A DNA stretch of 64,000 nucleotides from Nitrospinaceae bacterium (GCA_029261595.1 JAJDAZ010000014.1:27723-91722), one strand, 5' to 3'. Numbered from the stretch's first letter, positions 35,030 through 43,933 are shown. Translations and numbers: made by a program. Notes: generated by a model not told the origin, from the sequence alone.

Positions 35030-36034
35030 ATGGCGGTACCACTCAGGCAGGCCCTCACGATCGGTTATTATTTATTCCGGCAAAAACTCAAGGGCCGCAA
35101 GAAATTTCCTTTGGTTTTAATGCTGGAACCCCTGTTCCGTTGCAATCTGGAATGCGTGGGTTGTGGAAAAATCCAGAAACCCAACGAAATCCTGAAACAA
35201 AACCTGAGCCCGGAAGACTGCCTCAAAGCAGCCAATGAATGCGGGGCGCCCGTGGTTTCCATTGCCGGGGGCGAACCTCTGATGCACCCGCAAATTCAGG
35301 AAATTGTCGAGGGTCTTATCCATCAGGGCCGTTACGTGTATTTGTGCACCAACGCGCTTCTTCTGGACAATTTTCTCGGCAAACTCCCGACCTCGCCCCT
35401 ACTGACGCTTTCCGTCCATCTGGATGGGATGGAAGAGGACCACGATCGCATTGTCGCCCAAGAGGGCACGTTCAAAACAGCGGTGGCGGCCATCAAAAAA
35501 GCCAAGTCGATGGGTTACCGGGTCAACAGCGCCACCACGTTTTTTGATGAAATGACGGTCGCCAAGGCGGAGGAGTTTCTCGATTTTGTGAAACCGCTCG
35601 GGGTCGATGGAGTGACGCTTGCGTCGGCCTTTCAATACCCCGACGCGCCGGACCAGGAACATTTTTTCGGCAGAAAACGGACCTTCGAGTTTTTCAATGA
35701 GTTGCTGGAAAAAAATAAAAAAGGCCGTTGGGATATCAACCACTCGCCTTTTTACATGGAGTTTTTACAGGGCAAGCGCGATTACAATTGCACTCCGTGG
35801 GGCAACCCCAATTATTCCGTGCTGGGCTGGCAGAAACCCTGCTACCTTCTGGATGAAGGTTACGCGGAATCTTTTGCAGAACTCATGGAAAGCACCGAAT
35901 GGGAAAACTACGGTCACCTGAACAACCCCAAGTGCGCCGATTGCACCGCGCATTGCGGCTACGAAGCGACGGCCGTCCAGGACGCAACCGCTAGTCTGGG
36001 CAATATGCTCGAATCGTCCAAGGCGATGTTTTAA
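35030..36034 (+). CDS. hpnH: Adenosyl-hopene transferase, hopanoid synthesis radical SAM protein
   Basis: Adds the 5'-deoxyadenosyl group of SAM to diploptene to start extended hopanoid side chains. The 334-residue protein is strongly like HpnH throughout: MAVPLRQ, RQKLKGRKKFPLVLMLEPLF, the radical SAM CNLECVGC (CxxxCxxC at residues 38-45), IAGGEPLMHP, YLCTNALLLDN, SVHLDGMEEDHD, and the C-terminal GWQKPCYLLDEGYAESF and CADCTAHCGYEATAV. ATG 35030 with GGAG upstream. No squalene-hopene cyclase or other hpn gene is nearby. It implies the cell makes hopanoids. Confidence 0.95.
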   Translation: MAVPLRQALTIGYYLFRQKLKGRKKFPLVLMLEPLFRCNLECVGCGKIQKPNEILKQNLSPEDCLKAANECGAPVVSIAGGEPLMHPQIQEIVEGLIHQGRYVYLCTNALLLDNFLGKLPTSPLLTLSVHLDGMEEDHDRIVAQEGTFKTAVAAIKKAKSMGYRVNSATTFFDEMTVAKAEEFLDFVKPLGVDGVTLASAFQYPDAPDQEHFFGRKRTFEFFNELLEKNKKGRWDINHSPFYMEFLQGKRDYNCTPWGNPNYSVLGWQKPCYLLDEGYAESFAELMESTEWENYGHLNNPKCADCTAHCGYEATAVQDATASLGNMLESSKAMF

Positions 36035-36035
36035 C

Positions 36036-36085
36036 CCCGACACGCCTCCTTCACTGGAGGCGGTTTTGCTCACGCCGAGCAAGAT
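36036..36085 (+). repeat. Intergenic repeat family 3, plus copy
   Basis: CCGACACGCCTCCTT...GGAGGCGGTTTTGCTCACG, then GAGCAAG, directly after the hpnH stop. It pairs with the inverted copy at 34570-34618, so hpnH is flanked by inverted copies. Confidence 0.6.
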
Positions 36086-36201
36086 TGCTGGCCTGAGTCC
36101 CAATTTGATCGCGGATTCTTCATTCCCGAACCCAAGGCAAACTTGCTCGCGAGTCCCTAAGAAAAAGTCCCGCTGAAACATCCAGCACCAGGAAAAATTT
36201 A

Positions 36202-36252
36202 GCGCGCTATAGACCCATCCCACGCTTATATCAGGTCCAGCGTAACGCTGGG
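36202..36252 (-). repeat. 48-bp dispersed palindromic repeat, copy C (inverted)
   Basis: On the minus strand: CCCAGCGTTACGCTGG, ACCTGATATAAGCG, TGGGATGGGTCTATAG. It lies between the hpnH stop and the pentapeptide-repeat stop, a convergent gap. Confidence 0.75.
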
Positions 36253-36257
36253 CAGGG

Positions 36258-36734
36258 TTACGTTTGAAGGTATTCCGGGAGGACGGTGGTTTCATCCACC
36301 TGAGCTTTTTTGATTTGTTCCTGCGTGAGCCCCTCGGCCATTTTTAAATTGGCCCCCTGCAACTGGGTGTTCTCCAAGTCGGCTTCCTGAAAATCCGCCC
36401 GCACCAGATTGGCGTTTTTCAGGTTTGCGTTTTTCAATCTGGCCCAGCGCAGATTGGCGCCACGAAGATTGGCTTTTTCGAGATTGGCGTTTTCAAGATC
36501 GGTTTTTTTTAGATATGCGCCGTACAGATAGGCCTCCTGAAAATTCGCCTGCCTGAGATTGGCCCCCATAAAAACCGCCCCCTTCAAATGGGCCTTCTGG
36601 AAATCCGACATCCGCCCTTCCCTGCCACCGGACCGCACCCATTTGGCATGGTCGCTCAGAGACTCTTTGATTTCTGCCGGGGAGATTTCTCGTTGAGTGG
36701 AAGAGGTGTTTGGGCCTTCGGTGTCATCGTTCAT
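36258..36734 (-). CDS. Pentapeptide-repeat protein
   Basis: A 158-residue cytoplasmic protein. After a 40-residue polar leader come about 18 tandem pentapeptides of the A-(D/N)-L-x-x type (ANLRQANFQEAYLYGAYL, ANLEKANLRGANLRWARL, read in pieces), which fold as a right-handed beta-helix, then a short tail (EGLTQEQIKKAQVDE). The tail pattern is common in regulators and scaffold members. A DNA-gyrase-protecting role exists for some relatives but is not indicated here. Convergent with hpnH. Confidence 0.88.
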   Translation of the reverse strand: MNDDTEGPNTSSTQREISPAEIKESLSDHAKWVRSGGREGRMSDFQKAHLKGAVFMGANLRQANFQEAYLYGAYLKKTDLENANLEKANLRGANLRWARLKNANLKNANLVRADFQEADLENTQLQGANLKMAEGLTQEQIKKAQVDETTVLPEYLQT

Positions 36735-36882
36735 TTTAAGCCATCATAAACGAGTTACTAGCTTTAGTGAACAAATTTCCGCTTCACCACAGATAAATAC
36801 GGTTGGGAATATTAAAAGCACCTTCAGACAGGATGTACCGGAGCGAGGGTTTACCTCAAATTTTCTCCCCGCTTAGCCAGGT

Positions 36883-37728
36883 TCAGGAGGCTTCCACTTT
36901 GGATAATAATTCCCGATACTTGGGATTGGCGGGTTGGGCTTTAAGGGCCAGTTCGATGGATTGCAAAGCAGATTGTTTATTTTTTTCCATGAAGTGGGTC
37001 ATGGCGATCTGATAATGCGCTTCGGTGTAGTAGGGATTGACATTTAGCGAATTCTGGAACGCTGCAATGGCTTTTCGGTGGTTATTCTGGCCCTGGTAAA
37101 GCATGCCCAGGTTGAAATGGGTGAGCATTCCTTTCGGGTTTACGGACAGTGATTTTTTTAATATTTCCTCGGCTTTGAGGAATTTTCCCTCCTGGCGATA
37201 ACTGTCTCCCAGGTTGTTGAGATAAGTCGAGTTTTCCGGCTCATGGATCAGCGCCTGCGCGTAATACTCAATCGCTTTTGGGTAATTTTTTTCTATTTTG
37301 TAAATATTGGCGATGTTATTGAACGCTTTGGAGTCGTTATCTGATTCATGGATGCCGATGGCGTGCTCCCATTGCTTGCGGGCTTTGTCTGTTTCTTTTT
37401 TAGCGTAAAAAACCATCCCCAGATTGATGTGAACCTGAACGTTATCGGGCTCACGGGACAAGACTTTCTCAAAATTTGTGCGGGCTTCATCGTATTGTTT
37501 GAGGCCGAAATGAACGAGACCTTTTTTCCTAAGGGCTTTGAGGTTGTTGGGATCGTGTTTGAGAGCCAGATCGAATTCCTCCAAGGAATTTTTATAAAGC
37601 GACATTTTAGCGAATTCCAGGCCCAGGTTGTAATGCGATTCAGACTCCGCAAAATCCGTTTCAACTTTCCCGGAGCTACAGGAGAACAGGAAGATTGACA
37701 GGAAAAAAGCCAGAGGAAGGAGTTTCAT
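36883..37728 (-). CDS. TPR lipoprotein
   Basis: A 281-residue protein with a lipoprotein signal peptide (MKLLPLAFFLSIFLFSCSS, lipid on Cys17). About six tetratricopeptide repeats fill the rest (SHYNLGLEFAKMSLYKNSL, KALRKKGLVHFGLKQYDEA, AFNNIANIYKIEKNYPKAI, TYLNNLGDSYRQEGKFLKA, THFNLGMLYQGQNNHRKAI, AHYQIAMTHFMEKNKQSAL). Such lipoproteins often act as envelope scaffolds or in pilus assembly; here it lies after the terminator of a tandem pair of secreted proteins, so their operons are separate. No firm role. Confidence 0.85.
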   Translation of the reverse strand: MKLLPLAFFLSIFLFSCSSGKVETDFAESESHYNLGLEFAKMSLYKNSLEEFDLALKHDPNNLKALRKKGLVHFGLKQYDEARTNFEKVLSREPDNVQVHINLGMVFYAKKETDKARKQWEHAIGIHESDNDSKAFNNIANIYKIEKNYPKAIEYYAQALIHEPENSTYLNNLGDSYRQEGKFLKAEEILKKSLSVNPKGMLTHFNLGMLYQGQNNHRKAIAAFQNSLNVNPYYTEAHYQIAMTHFMEKNKQSALQSIELALKAQPANPKYRELLSKVEAS

Positions 37729-37756
37729 CTTGGTCAGACCCCTTGAAGATTGGAAG

Positions 37757-37789
37757 GAAAAAAAGGGGCCAGCCGGGTGGCTGGCCCCT
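37757..37789 (-). terminator. Terminator after the secreted paralogue pair
   Basis: On the minus strand GGGGCCAGCC, loop ACC, GGCTGGCCCC is followed by eight T. It lies 26 bases after the stop of the gene at 37815. Confidence 0.9.
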
Positions 37790-37814
37790 CTGATGAGAAT
37801 ATTATCACAAACGG

Positions 37815-38468
37815 TCAGTTGATACCACGGCCCGCGCCAGTAAAACTGTTAGGTCCGCTGGGTCCTAAACCTTGACCGGATGGGTCGGGTCCCACTGTGG
37901 AATCATGGGCGTCGCCAATGAACTCCATGGCGAACCCGGTTCCACTGGACGGAATGAAAACAATGCCCCACATATCCAGCTGCGACACGTTGTCATATTT
38001 TATCGTCGAACCCACGGTTGTTGCGCCCGTAGGATCTTCGTTGATTCCTACAACTCTCACATTTCCAAATTGAGCGGATGAAGCAGTTGTAATGATATGG
38101 GTCCTTGCATCGCTGAAGGCCGTGTTCAGCGCACTGATGGTATTGCCTGCGTCAACAATAAAAACCCGGTGCGTTTCTCCGGCATCCACTGTAAAGGTGA
38201 CCGATCTTCCTCCCGCATCATTCGGTACCGTGGTCATGCCCAATACCTCGAGAACAACACCGACTTGCGTCAAGGCAGAGTCCAGGGATGGATGGCTGAT
38301 GCCCATAAAAGTGTAACTGTCATTGGGCACGGCTTGAGCGTATGGGGAAATGGCGACCCGGGCACTGTCAGAGGTAACCGGTGCCGATAATATTTGAGCC
38401 TGAGCGGTTGAGGCCGCAGCCGCAAACCCGATCAGGGAAAGCATAATGGCTATAAAAGTTTTTTTCAT
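37815..38468 (-). CDS. Secreted protein of unknown function, tandem paralogue 2
   Basis: A 217-residue protein with a signal peptide (MKKTFIAIMLSLIGF, cut after AQA near residue 24). The body is Ser/Thr/Gly-rich and beta-like. It shares blocks with the upstream gene: SPYAQ / SPYWQ, DSYTFMGISHPSL / TSYTFIAVTHPSL, QVGV / QIGV, RVFIV, and GFAMEFIGDAHDS / GFAMEFIGDMHDS. It ends with a Gly/Ser/Pro-rich tail (GPDPSGQGLGPSGP). ATG 38468 has GGAG 8 bases upstream, and a terminator follows. I know no family for it. Confidence 0.65.
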   Translation of the reverse strand: MKKTFIAIMLSLIGFAAAASTAQAQILSAPVTSDSARVAISPYAQAVPNDSYTFMGISHPSLDSALTQVGVVLEVLGMTTVPNDAGGRSVTFTVDAGETHRVFIVDAGNTISALNTAFSDARTHIITTASSAQFGNVRVVGINEDPTGATTVGSTIKYDNVSQLDMWGIVFIPSSGTGFAMEFIGDAHDSTVGPDPSGQGLGPSGPNSFTGAGRGIN

Positions 38469-38524
38469 CAGTCGTTCTCCTTATCTATATATGGCTGAAT
38501 TCTTGTTCGTATTTTTTAATTTTC

Positions 38525-39130
38525 TTACGGAGCCCCTACGCCGCTCACCCCTTTGTTCACAAGGTTGCCTGTGGTGGATGAGCTGTCATGCATGTCTCCG
38601 ATAAACTCCATGGCGAACCCGGTGGTATTGGTCTCGATAACCACCGCCCCCCAGTAGGAGAGCATGGTTACATCGTTGAAGCCATCGTCAGCATCACTGG
38701 TACCGCCGGATCTCGTCCTGTTTTCCGGATTAGAGGCCACCGGGTCAAAGCGAACGTGACCGTGTTGGAAATTGGTGGTTCCTGAGATGAAGGCCCCAGT
38801 TGAAATGCTCGTCGGATTGATGGCTGACTGCTGAGTACGAACAATAAAAACCCTTTGGGTGGTTCCCGGAGTGAGGGTGAATGAAGTCGCCGTTCCAAAA
38901 GCCGATTGATCCTTTTGGATGGCATTGACGGTCACTCCGATTTGTGAAGCCATACCCGATAGCGAAGGATGGGTCACCGCTATAAAGGTATAAGAGGTGC
39001 TATCGGACTGCCAGTAAGGGGATACGACACGAGATTTGTTTTCTATAGCAAAAGCATTTCCCGCGCAAACCGCGATTAACATTATCAGGGCGGTTGCTTG
39101 GGAAAATCGCGTAAAAAGCTGGATTTTCAT
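38525..39130 (-). CDS. Secreted protein of unknown function, tandem paralogue 1
   Basis: A 201-residue protein with a signal peptide (residues 1-28, ATALIMLIAVCAGNAFA). The shared blocks with the next gene are VVSPYWQSDSTSYTF, THPSL, RVFIVRT, and GFAMEFIGDMHDSS; roughly one third of positions look alike by eye. ATG 39130 has GGAG 9 bases upstream. The 56-base spacing suggests a duplicated operon of two. Periplasmic or extracellular location is likely; function unknown. Confidence 0.65.
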   Translation of the reverse strand: MKIQLFTRFSQATALIMLIAVCAGNAFAIENKSRVVSPYWQSDSTSYTFIAVTHPSLSGMASQIGVTVNAIQKDQSAFGTATSFTLTPGTTQRVFIVRTQQSAINPTSISTGAFISGTTNFQHGHVRFDPVASNPENRTRSGGTSDADDGFNDVTMLSYWGAVVIETNTTGFAMEFIGDMHDSSSTTGNLVNKGVSGVGAP

Positions 39131-39658
39131 TATTTTGACTCCTATATATGCAAATTGAATTTGGTTTCATTTTTGAAGATTGAAACAAAGCCTCTTATGT
39201 CGGTAATCACCTCCCTTTTAATTTATTGGTTCGCAATTTTTTTAAACGCTATCTATTATCCATCCGAAAATAATGGCCTGTCGGATATGATTTTATTCAT
39301 TTTTAAATAAAAACTCCCAATTTTTCAACACCTTATCATAAACTCAGAACAGGTGAAAACTTTGATTTTAAATGTTTTTATCACTAAATAAGAGATCTTT
39401 TAAAAAATTTAATATAACTAGATAAATTTAACTTTGGAATGCCAAAACTACAATAAACTTACCTTAAAAGTTAATCTAAAACACAGATCCTCGTTCTCGA
39501 TATCGGCAGAATTACTGTTTTCTTGAGCTTTATTTGTTATTTTTAATGGGAATACTGACTTTATATTATAAGAAATGACGGTTCCTTTGGTTGTGGAATG
39601 TAATTCTTTTTGATATAATTTTCTCTTTTCGAAATCAGTATAACTTTATGAAAGTTAA
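39131..39658. other. Long AT-rich intergenic region
   Basis: A 528-base gap, visibly AT-rich compared with the coding DNA around it, between a divergent secreted-protein gene and the pilus cluster. Runs such as TTTAATATAACTAGATAAATTTAA occur near 39408. It likely holds both promoters. Only short frames without protein character occur. No RNA gene is recognised. Confidence 0.6.
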
Positions 39659-40456
39659 ATGGTTATGGACAAAATAAAGGTGGCTTTCTTTTCCTGGAGG
39701 GCCTGCTCATTAATATTTTCCGGAATATTGCTCACAGGATATTTAGGAGGTTGCGCCAGCGACGCGTCCTATAAAAAATCCCAGGCCCAGACAAAGTTCC
39801 GGGAGGGATTGGAGCACGCATCGATAAATAACCCAGAAGCCATGATCGCCAGTTTCAAAGAAGCTGTGGAGCTTGAGCCGGAGAATGAACAATATCGCGT
39901 TCATTTGGGCAGGGCCTATTACACAACGGGGAACCTGGAGAACGCAGAAAAAGAATTCAAGCAGGCTTTGGAAATCAATAAGGACTCCAAGGAAGCCTAC
40001 CGCCAGTTGGGCCGCCTTTATCTACGGAAAGGGGACTGGGAAAAGGCCACACAAAATTTTGAGTCCGATTTAGAAAGACCGGGAACCGTTAAACCTCATC
40101 AAGTTTATAACTGGCTGGCGCTCAGTTATTATAATCAGGGAAAGTTTGATCAGGCGGAACGTCAATGGTTGAAAGCCCTGGACTTGAAAGACAATGCCGC
40201 TATCCGCCTGAACCTCGCTTTGGCCTATAAGGACCAGGAACGCTTTGATCAGGCGATGGATTCGCTCAAAAAGGCAGTGGTTCTCGACCCCCAATTCACC
40301 CAGGCCCACTATGAAATTTCGCAATTGTTCATTCTCAATAAAGAAATGAAACAAGCCGTCAGGCACTTCAATAAAGTCATTCAGCTGGCGCCCAGAAGTG
40401 AATGGGCCCGCTTATCCAAAAAATATCTGGACCTCATCCACCAGCCCAAGAATTAA
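39659..40456 (+). CDS. PilF/PilW-like TPR lipoprotein for type IV pili
   Basis: A 265-residue protein with a lipobox (LLTGYLGGC) and about six TPR units (PEMIASFKEAVELEPENEQ region, VHLGRAYYTTGNLENAEKEF, AYRQLGRLYLRKGDWEKA, NWLALSYYNQGKFDQAE, LNLALAYKDQERFDQAMD). PilF-type pilotins of type IV pili have this layout and often precede rodZ, as here. It would sit in the outer membrane and help secretin (PilQ) assembly. ATG 39659 lacks a strong ribosome binding site; ATG 39665 is an alternative. The stop is 2 bases before the next start. Confidence 0.78.
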   Translation: MVMDKIKVAFFSWRACSLIFSGILLTGYLGGCASDASYKKSQAQTKFREGLEHASINNPEAMIASFKEAVELEPENEQYRVHLGRAYYTTGNLENAEKEFKQALEINKDSKEAYRQLGRLYLRKGDWEKATQNFESDLERPGTVKPHQVYNWLALSYYNQGKFDQAERQWLKALDLKDNAAIRLNLALAYKDQERFDQAMDSLKKAVVLDPQFTQAHYEISQLFILNKEMKQAVRHFNKVIQLAPRSEWARLSKKYLDLIHQPKN

Positions 40457-40458
40457 TC

Positions 40459-41652
40459 ATGGTCGAAAATTTTGGTTTGTATTTGAAGCATGAGCGCGAG
40501 CTTCGGGGAGTGGCTCTCGATGAAATCGCAACCACCACCAAAATTCATATTCGTTTTCTGGAAGCGCTGGAGAATAACGATTATGACAATATGCCCGGCG
40601 AGGTTTTCGTCAAGGGTTTCATCCGGTCTTACGCGAAGGTCATTGGGTATGATGCTGAAGAAATGGTCAACGCCTACGATGAATCTGTCGGCAGGGACCG
40701 CAAGGAAGAGCTGGAGAAGGCTCAAGCCACCCACAAAAAAACTCAGTCCCGAAAAAAAGCGGTGGCCGGGTATTGCCTCACCGGCATTGCCCTTGCCGGT
40801 ATTGTTTCGCTGGGATACGTTGTCATTAATAAAATATTTCTTTCCAATACCCAACAGCAGGCGGAACGATTGCCCCTGGAGGAACCTTCTATAGAAACAG
40901 AAAAACCCTCCGCCACCTCAAAGGCCCCCGCTCCCGATGAGACCAGAGAAGAAGAAATCGATGCAACCGGGAGTCCAATCGCAGAACCGCCTGCGGAAGA
41001 AGTACAAAACCCGTTATCTGTAAATGAAACTCACCCCCCCTCCGAGCCCAAAAAAGAAAACCCCGCCCCTTCTTTACCCGTCGACTCTGCTCCCGAAATA
41101 GCCAAGGCACAGGTCAGTGATATGGAGAGCGCAGGCACTGATCTGACCGAAGTCAGTGAACCGGAGGACACGACCCCTAATGAAACAGAAGTCAGCCAGC
41201 CAAAGAAGACAGACCCCGAGCCTTCCGAGCCACTTTCTGCGATTGAAGCCGAAAAAAAGGTGGCCCCTAAAACCACGACAGAATCGGCAGTAATGGAAAA
41301 AAACTCCGAATCACAAGAAAAACCGGTTATAATTCAACAAGTTACAGAAAACCCGACAGCGCCGGAAAACCCGGATCAGAGTTTGCCGGAATCCGATGCC
41401 AAGCCCCTGCATTTAAAAATCGAAGTGCAGGGAAATTCCTGGTTCAACTTAACTGTGGACAACGCCACAGAGGAGGACTTTATTCTTCCCGGCGGTTCCA
41501 GCAAAAACGTTTACGGCACGGAAAAGATACGATTGACCATCGGCAACCGGAATGGGACGCATCTCTTTTTAAATGGGCAGGCCATCGATCTTCCCTCAGG
41601 TTCCAACGACGTGATCAGAAACTTTGATATCACCGCAAACCTTTTAGAATAA
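40459..41652 (+). CDS. RodZ-like HTH membrane protein with DUF4115 domain
   Basis: A 397-residue bitopic protein. Residues 1-80: a Cro/RodZ-type HTH (GLYLKHERELRGVALDEIATTTKIHIRFLEALENN, read in pieces). A TM helix at about 100-122 (CLTGIALAGIVSLGYVVI). Residues 125-325: a Pro/Glu/Ser-rich disordered linker. Residues about 325-397: a DUF4115 domain (LHLKIEVQGNSWFNLTVD, ILPGGSSKNVYGTEKIRL). RodZ links MreB filaments to the wall; here its position between a PilF-like gene and pilT suggests a pilus or polarity role. ATG 40459 follows the previous stop by 2 bases. Confidence 0.85.
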   Translation: MVENFGLYLKHERELRGVALDEIATTTKIHIRFLEALENNDYDNMPGEVFVKGFIRSYAKVIGYDAEEMVNAYDESVGRDRKEELEKAQATHKKTQSRKKAVAGYCLTGIALAGIVSLGYVVINKIFLSNTQQQAERLPLEEPSIETEKPSATSKAPAPDETREEEIDATGSPIAEPPAEEVQNPLSVNETHPPSEPKKENPAPSLPVDSAPEIAKAQVSDMESAGTDLTEVSEPEDTTPNETEVSQPKKTDPEPSEPLSAIEAEKKVAPKTTTESAVMEKNSESQEKPVIIQQVTENPTAPENPDQSLPESDAKPLHLKIEVQGNSWFNLTVDNATEEDFILPGGSSKNVYGTEKIRLTIGNRNGTHLFLNGQAIDLPSGSNDVIRNFDITANLLE

Positions 41653-41688
41653 AAAATCGTGGCTAAAATAGACGCTTTTTTTTAATTG

Positions 41689-42732
41689 ATGAATGAGCAG
41701 GGCGCATCGGACCTGCACTTGGTGGCGGGCTCCCAGCCGGTCCTCAGGGTTCATGGGGATATGGAACGGGTCAAGTACAAGGAGCTCGACAACGATGAGT
41801 TGAAAGGCATCCTGTACGAAATCGCGCCCGAAGATAAAATCAAGGTTTTTGAAGAAACCGGTGATATCGATTTTGCCTACGAGATCCCAAACCTGGCGCG
41901 CTACCGGGCCAATTATTTCCAACAAAAATGGGGCGTCGGAGCGGTCTTCAGGGAAATTCCCAGTGAAATTCTGACGGTGGAACAACTGGGACTGCCTTCG
42001 GTGATCTCCAAACTATCCATGCTTCATAAAGGAATGGTGTTGGTCACAGGACCTACGGGAAGCGGCAAATCCACCACCCTGGCGGCGATGATCGATTACA
42101 TCAACAGCACAAAAAAAAGCCATATCATCACCATTGAAGACCCGGTCGAGTTTGTCCATAGAAATAAGAATTGCATCATCAACCATCGCGAGGTGGGAAT
42201 TCACACGCAAGGGTTCAAGTCCGCCTTGCGAGGCGCGCTCCGCGAAGACCCCGATATCATCCTGGTGGGCGAAATGCGCGACCTGGAAACCATTGAGCTG
42301 GCCCTTGAAGCGGCCTCCACCGGACATCTTGTTTTCGGAACCCTGCACACCCAGAGCGCCGCAAAAACCATCGACCGTGTGATCGACGTTTTTCCGGCCC
42401 ATCAGCAGGCGCAAATCCGCACCACCCTTTCGGAATCACTCAAAGGAGTGGTGGCGCAGAATTTATTCAAACGCATCGATAAAAAAGCCCGGATGGCGGT
42501 TCTTGAAGTTTTGGTGGTGACGCCCGCCGTGTCCAACCTGATACGCGAAGGCAAAACTTTTCAGATCCCGTCGGCCATTCAGACCGGCAAAAAATTCGGC
42601 ATGCAGTCCCTGGACGACGCCATTCTCAAAGCCCTGGAAGCTCGGAAAATCAGCGCCGAAGACGCTTTTGAAAAAGCCATCGTCAAAGAACGATTCATTC
42701 AGTTTTTGAATAAACCTCCGGAATTTATTTAA
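41689..42732 (+). CDS. pilT: Type IV pilus retraction ATPase PilT, with a displaced start
   Basis: Hexameric ATPase that powers pilus retraction and twitching. Walker A is GPTGSGKSTT, Asp box HIITIEDPVEFVH, Walker B PDIILVGEMRD, and His box GTLHTQSAAKTIDR. The N-terminus begins MNEQGASDLHLVAGSQP at ATG 41689. Upstream in the same frame, GTG 41659 reads MAKIDAFF then TAA (41683-41685), then LMNEQGASDLHL. The usual PilT N-terminus has a sense codon there. So either re-initiation at TTG/ATG 41686-41689, read-through, or a sequencing error is involved. About 347 residues from ATG. Confidence 0.88.
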   Translation: MNEQGASDLHLVAGSQPVLRVHGDMERVKYKELDNDELKGILYEIAPEDKIKVFEETGDIDFAYEIPNLARYRANYFQQKWGVGAVFREIPSEILTVEQLGLPSVISKLSMLHKGMVLVTGPTGSGKSTTLAAMIDYINSTKKSHIITIEDPVEFVHRNKNCIINHREVGIHTQGFKSALRGALREDPDIILVGEMRDLETIELALEAASTGHLVFGTLHTQSAAKTIDRVIDVFPAHQQAQIRTTLSESLKGVVAQNLFKRIDKKARMAVLEVLVVTPAVSNLIREGKTFQIPSAIQTGKKFGMQSLDDAILKALEARKISAEDAFEKAIVKERFIQFLNKPPEFI

Positions 42733-42741
42733 AAGAGCCCC

Positions 42742-43911
42742 ATGAGAAAAGCCGAGATCGACCATATTCTGACGACTATGCTGGAATCTTTTGGAAATAT
42801 TTCCGACCTCAACGTCACGTCTGGAAAACCTTTTCAGGTGGAATCATCGGGGCAATTGACCGAAGTTCCCCTGGAACTGAAATTCCCCGATATCACCCCC
42901 TTTCAGGCGGAAATCTTTGCAATGAACCTGATCAATTCCGACCGCAGGTTGACCGAAACGCTCATCCGCGAAGGCTCCTGCGATTGCTCATATTTTCTGG
43001 TCGGGAAGGTGCGTTTCAGGGTCAATATATTTTCTCAACGAGGGAACTACAGCACGGTCCTTAGAAAACTCGAAACCTGCATTCCCACGATAGAAAATTT
43101 AAAGCTGCCTCCGCAATTCGCAAAAGTGGCGGAAGAAAAAAATGGCCTGATTCTGGTCACAGGCGCCACCGGTAGCGGTAAGTCCACCACCCTGGCGGCT
43201 CTATTAGATAAGATCAACAATGAAAAATCCATCCACATCATCACCCTCGAGGACCCGGTGGAGTTTGTGCATCCGCACAAAAAGGCCACCTTCAACCAGA
43301 GGGAACTGGGGAGCGATTTCGACGCCTTCTCCGGTGGCTTGCGGGCGGCGCTCAGACAGGCGCCGAAAGTGATTCTGGTGGGTGAAATGCGGGACCGGGA
43401 AACGGTCGAGATTGGCATGAGCGCTTCCGAAACCGGTCACCTGGTGATGAGCACTCTGCATACGGTGGATGCGGGCCAAACCATCAATCGCATCATCGGT
43501 ATGTTTTCCAAAGAAGAGGAACAGCAGATTCGTATCCGGCTGGCGGACACCGTGCGCTGGATCATATGCCAGCGTTTATTGCCCAAAGTGGGAGGAGGGA
43601 GAATCGCCCTTTTGGAAATTCTTTCCACCAGCTTGAGGATCAAGGACGCCATCATCAATGGTGAATCGGAAGGAAAAACGTTTTACGAAATCCTAACCAG
43701 CGGGGAAGCCTATGGGATGTGGACGTTCGACAAACACATTCTCAAACTGATAAAAGAGGGGCAGATCACCGAAGAAACCGCTTTGGCATACGCCTCCAGA
43801 AGAACGGTGGTGGCCAGGGGCATCGATACTCTCAAAGCCTCCAAAGGAGAAAAGACCTCTGATATCAATGAACTGATCATGGATGAAGATTACGAAACCC
43901 AACTCAAATGA
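42742..43911 (+). CDS. PilU/PilT-like second retraction ATPase
   Basis: A 389-residue PilT-superfamily ATPase 9 bases after pilT. Walker A GATGSGKSTT, Asp box HIITLEDPVEFVH, Walker B PKVILVGEMRD, His box STLHTVDAGQTINR are all intact. The N-terminal third (NISDLNVTSGKPFQVESSG) is more divergent than in PilT, and the C-terminus is longer, ending in an acidic tail (INELIMDEDYETQLK). PilU-type enzymes assist PilT under load. Same-frame spacing and strand make it part of the operon. Confidence 0.88.
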   Translation: MRKAEIDHILTTMLESFGNISDLNVTSGKPFQVESSGQLTEVPLELKFPDITPFQAEIFAMNLINSDRRLTETLIREGSCDCSYFLVGKVRFRVNIFSQRGNYSTVLRKLETCIPTIENLKLPPQFAKVAEEKNGLILVTGATGSGKSTTLAALLDKINNEKSIHIITLEDPVEFVHPHKKATFNQRELGSDFDAFSGGLRAALRQAPKVILVGEMRDRETVEIGMSASETGHLVMSTLHTVDAGQTINRIIGMFSKEEEQQIRIRLADTVRWIICQRLLPKVGGGRIALLEILSTSLRIKDAIINGESEGKTFYEILTSGEAYGMWTFDKHILKLIKEGQITEETALAYASRRTVVARGIDTLKASKGEKTSDINELIMDEDYETQLK

Positions 43912-43933
43912 TTATTTATAGGGCCGCGACAAG

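Noticed and set aside
39098..39310. 70-residue plus-strand frame in the AT-rich spacer
   Set aside because: Overlaps the start of a minus-strand gene and has random AT-rich composition.
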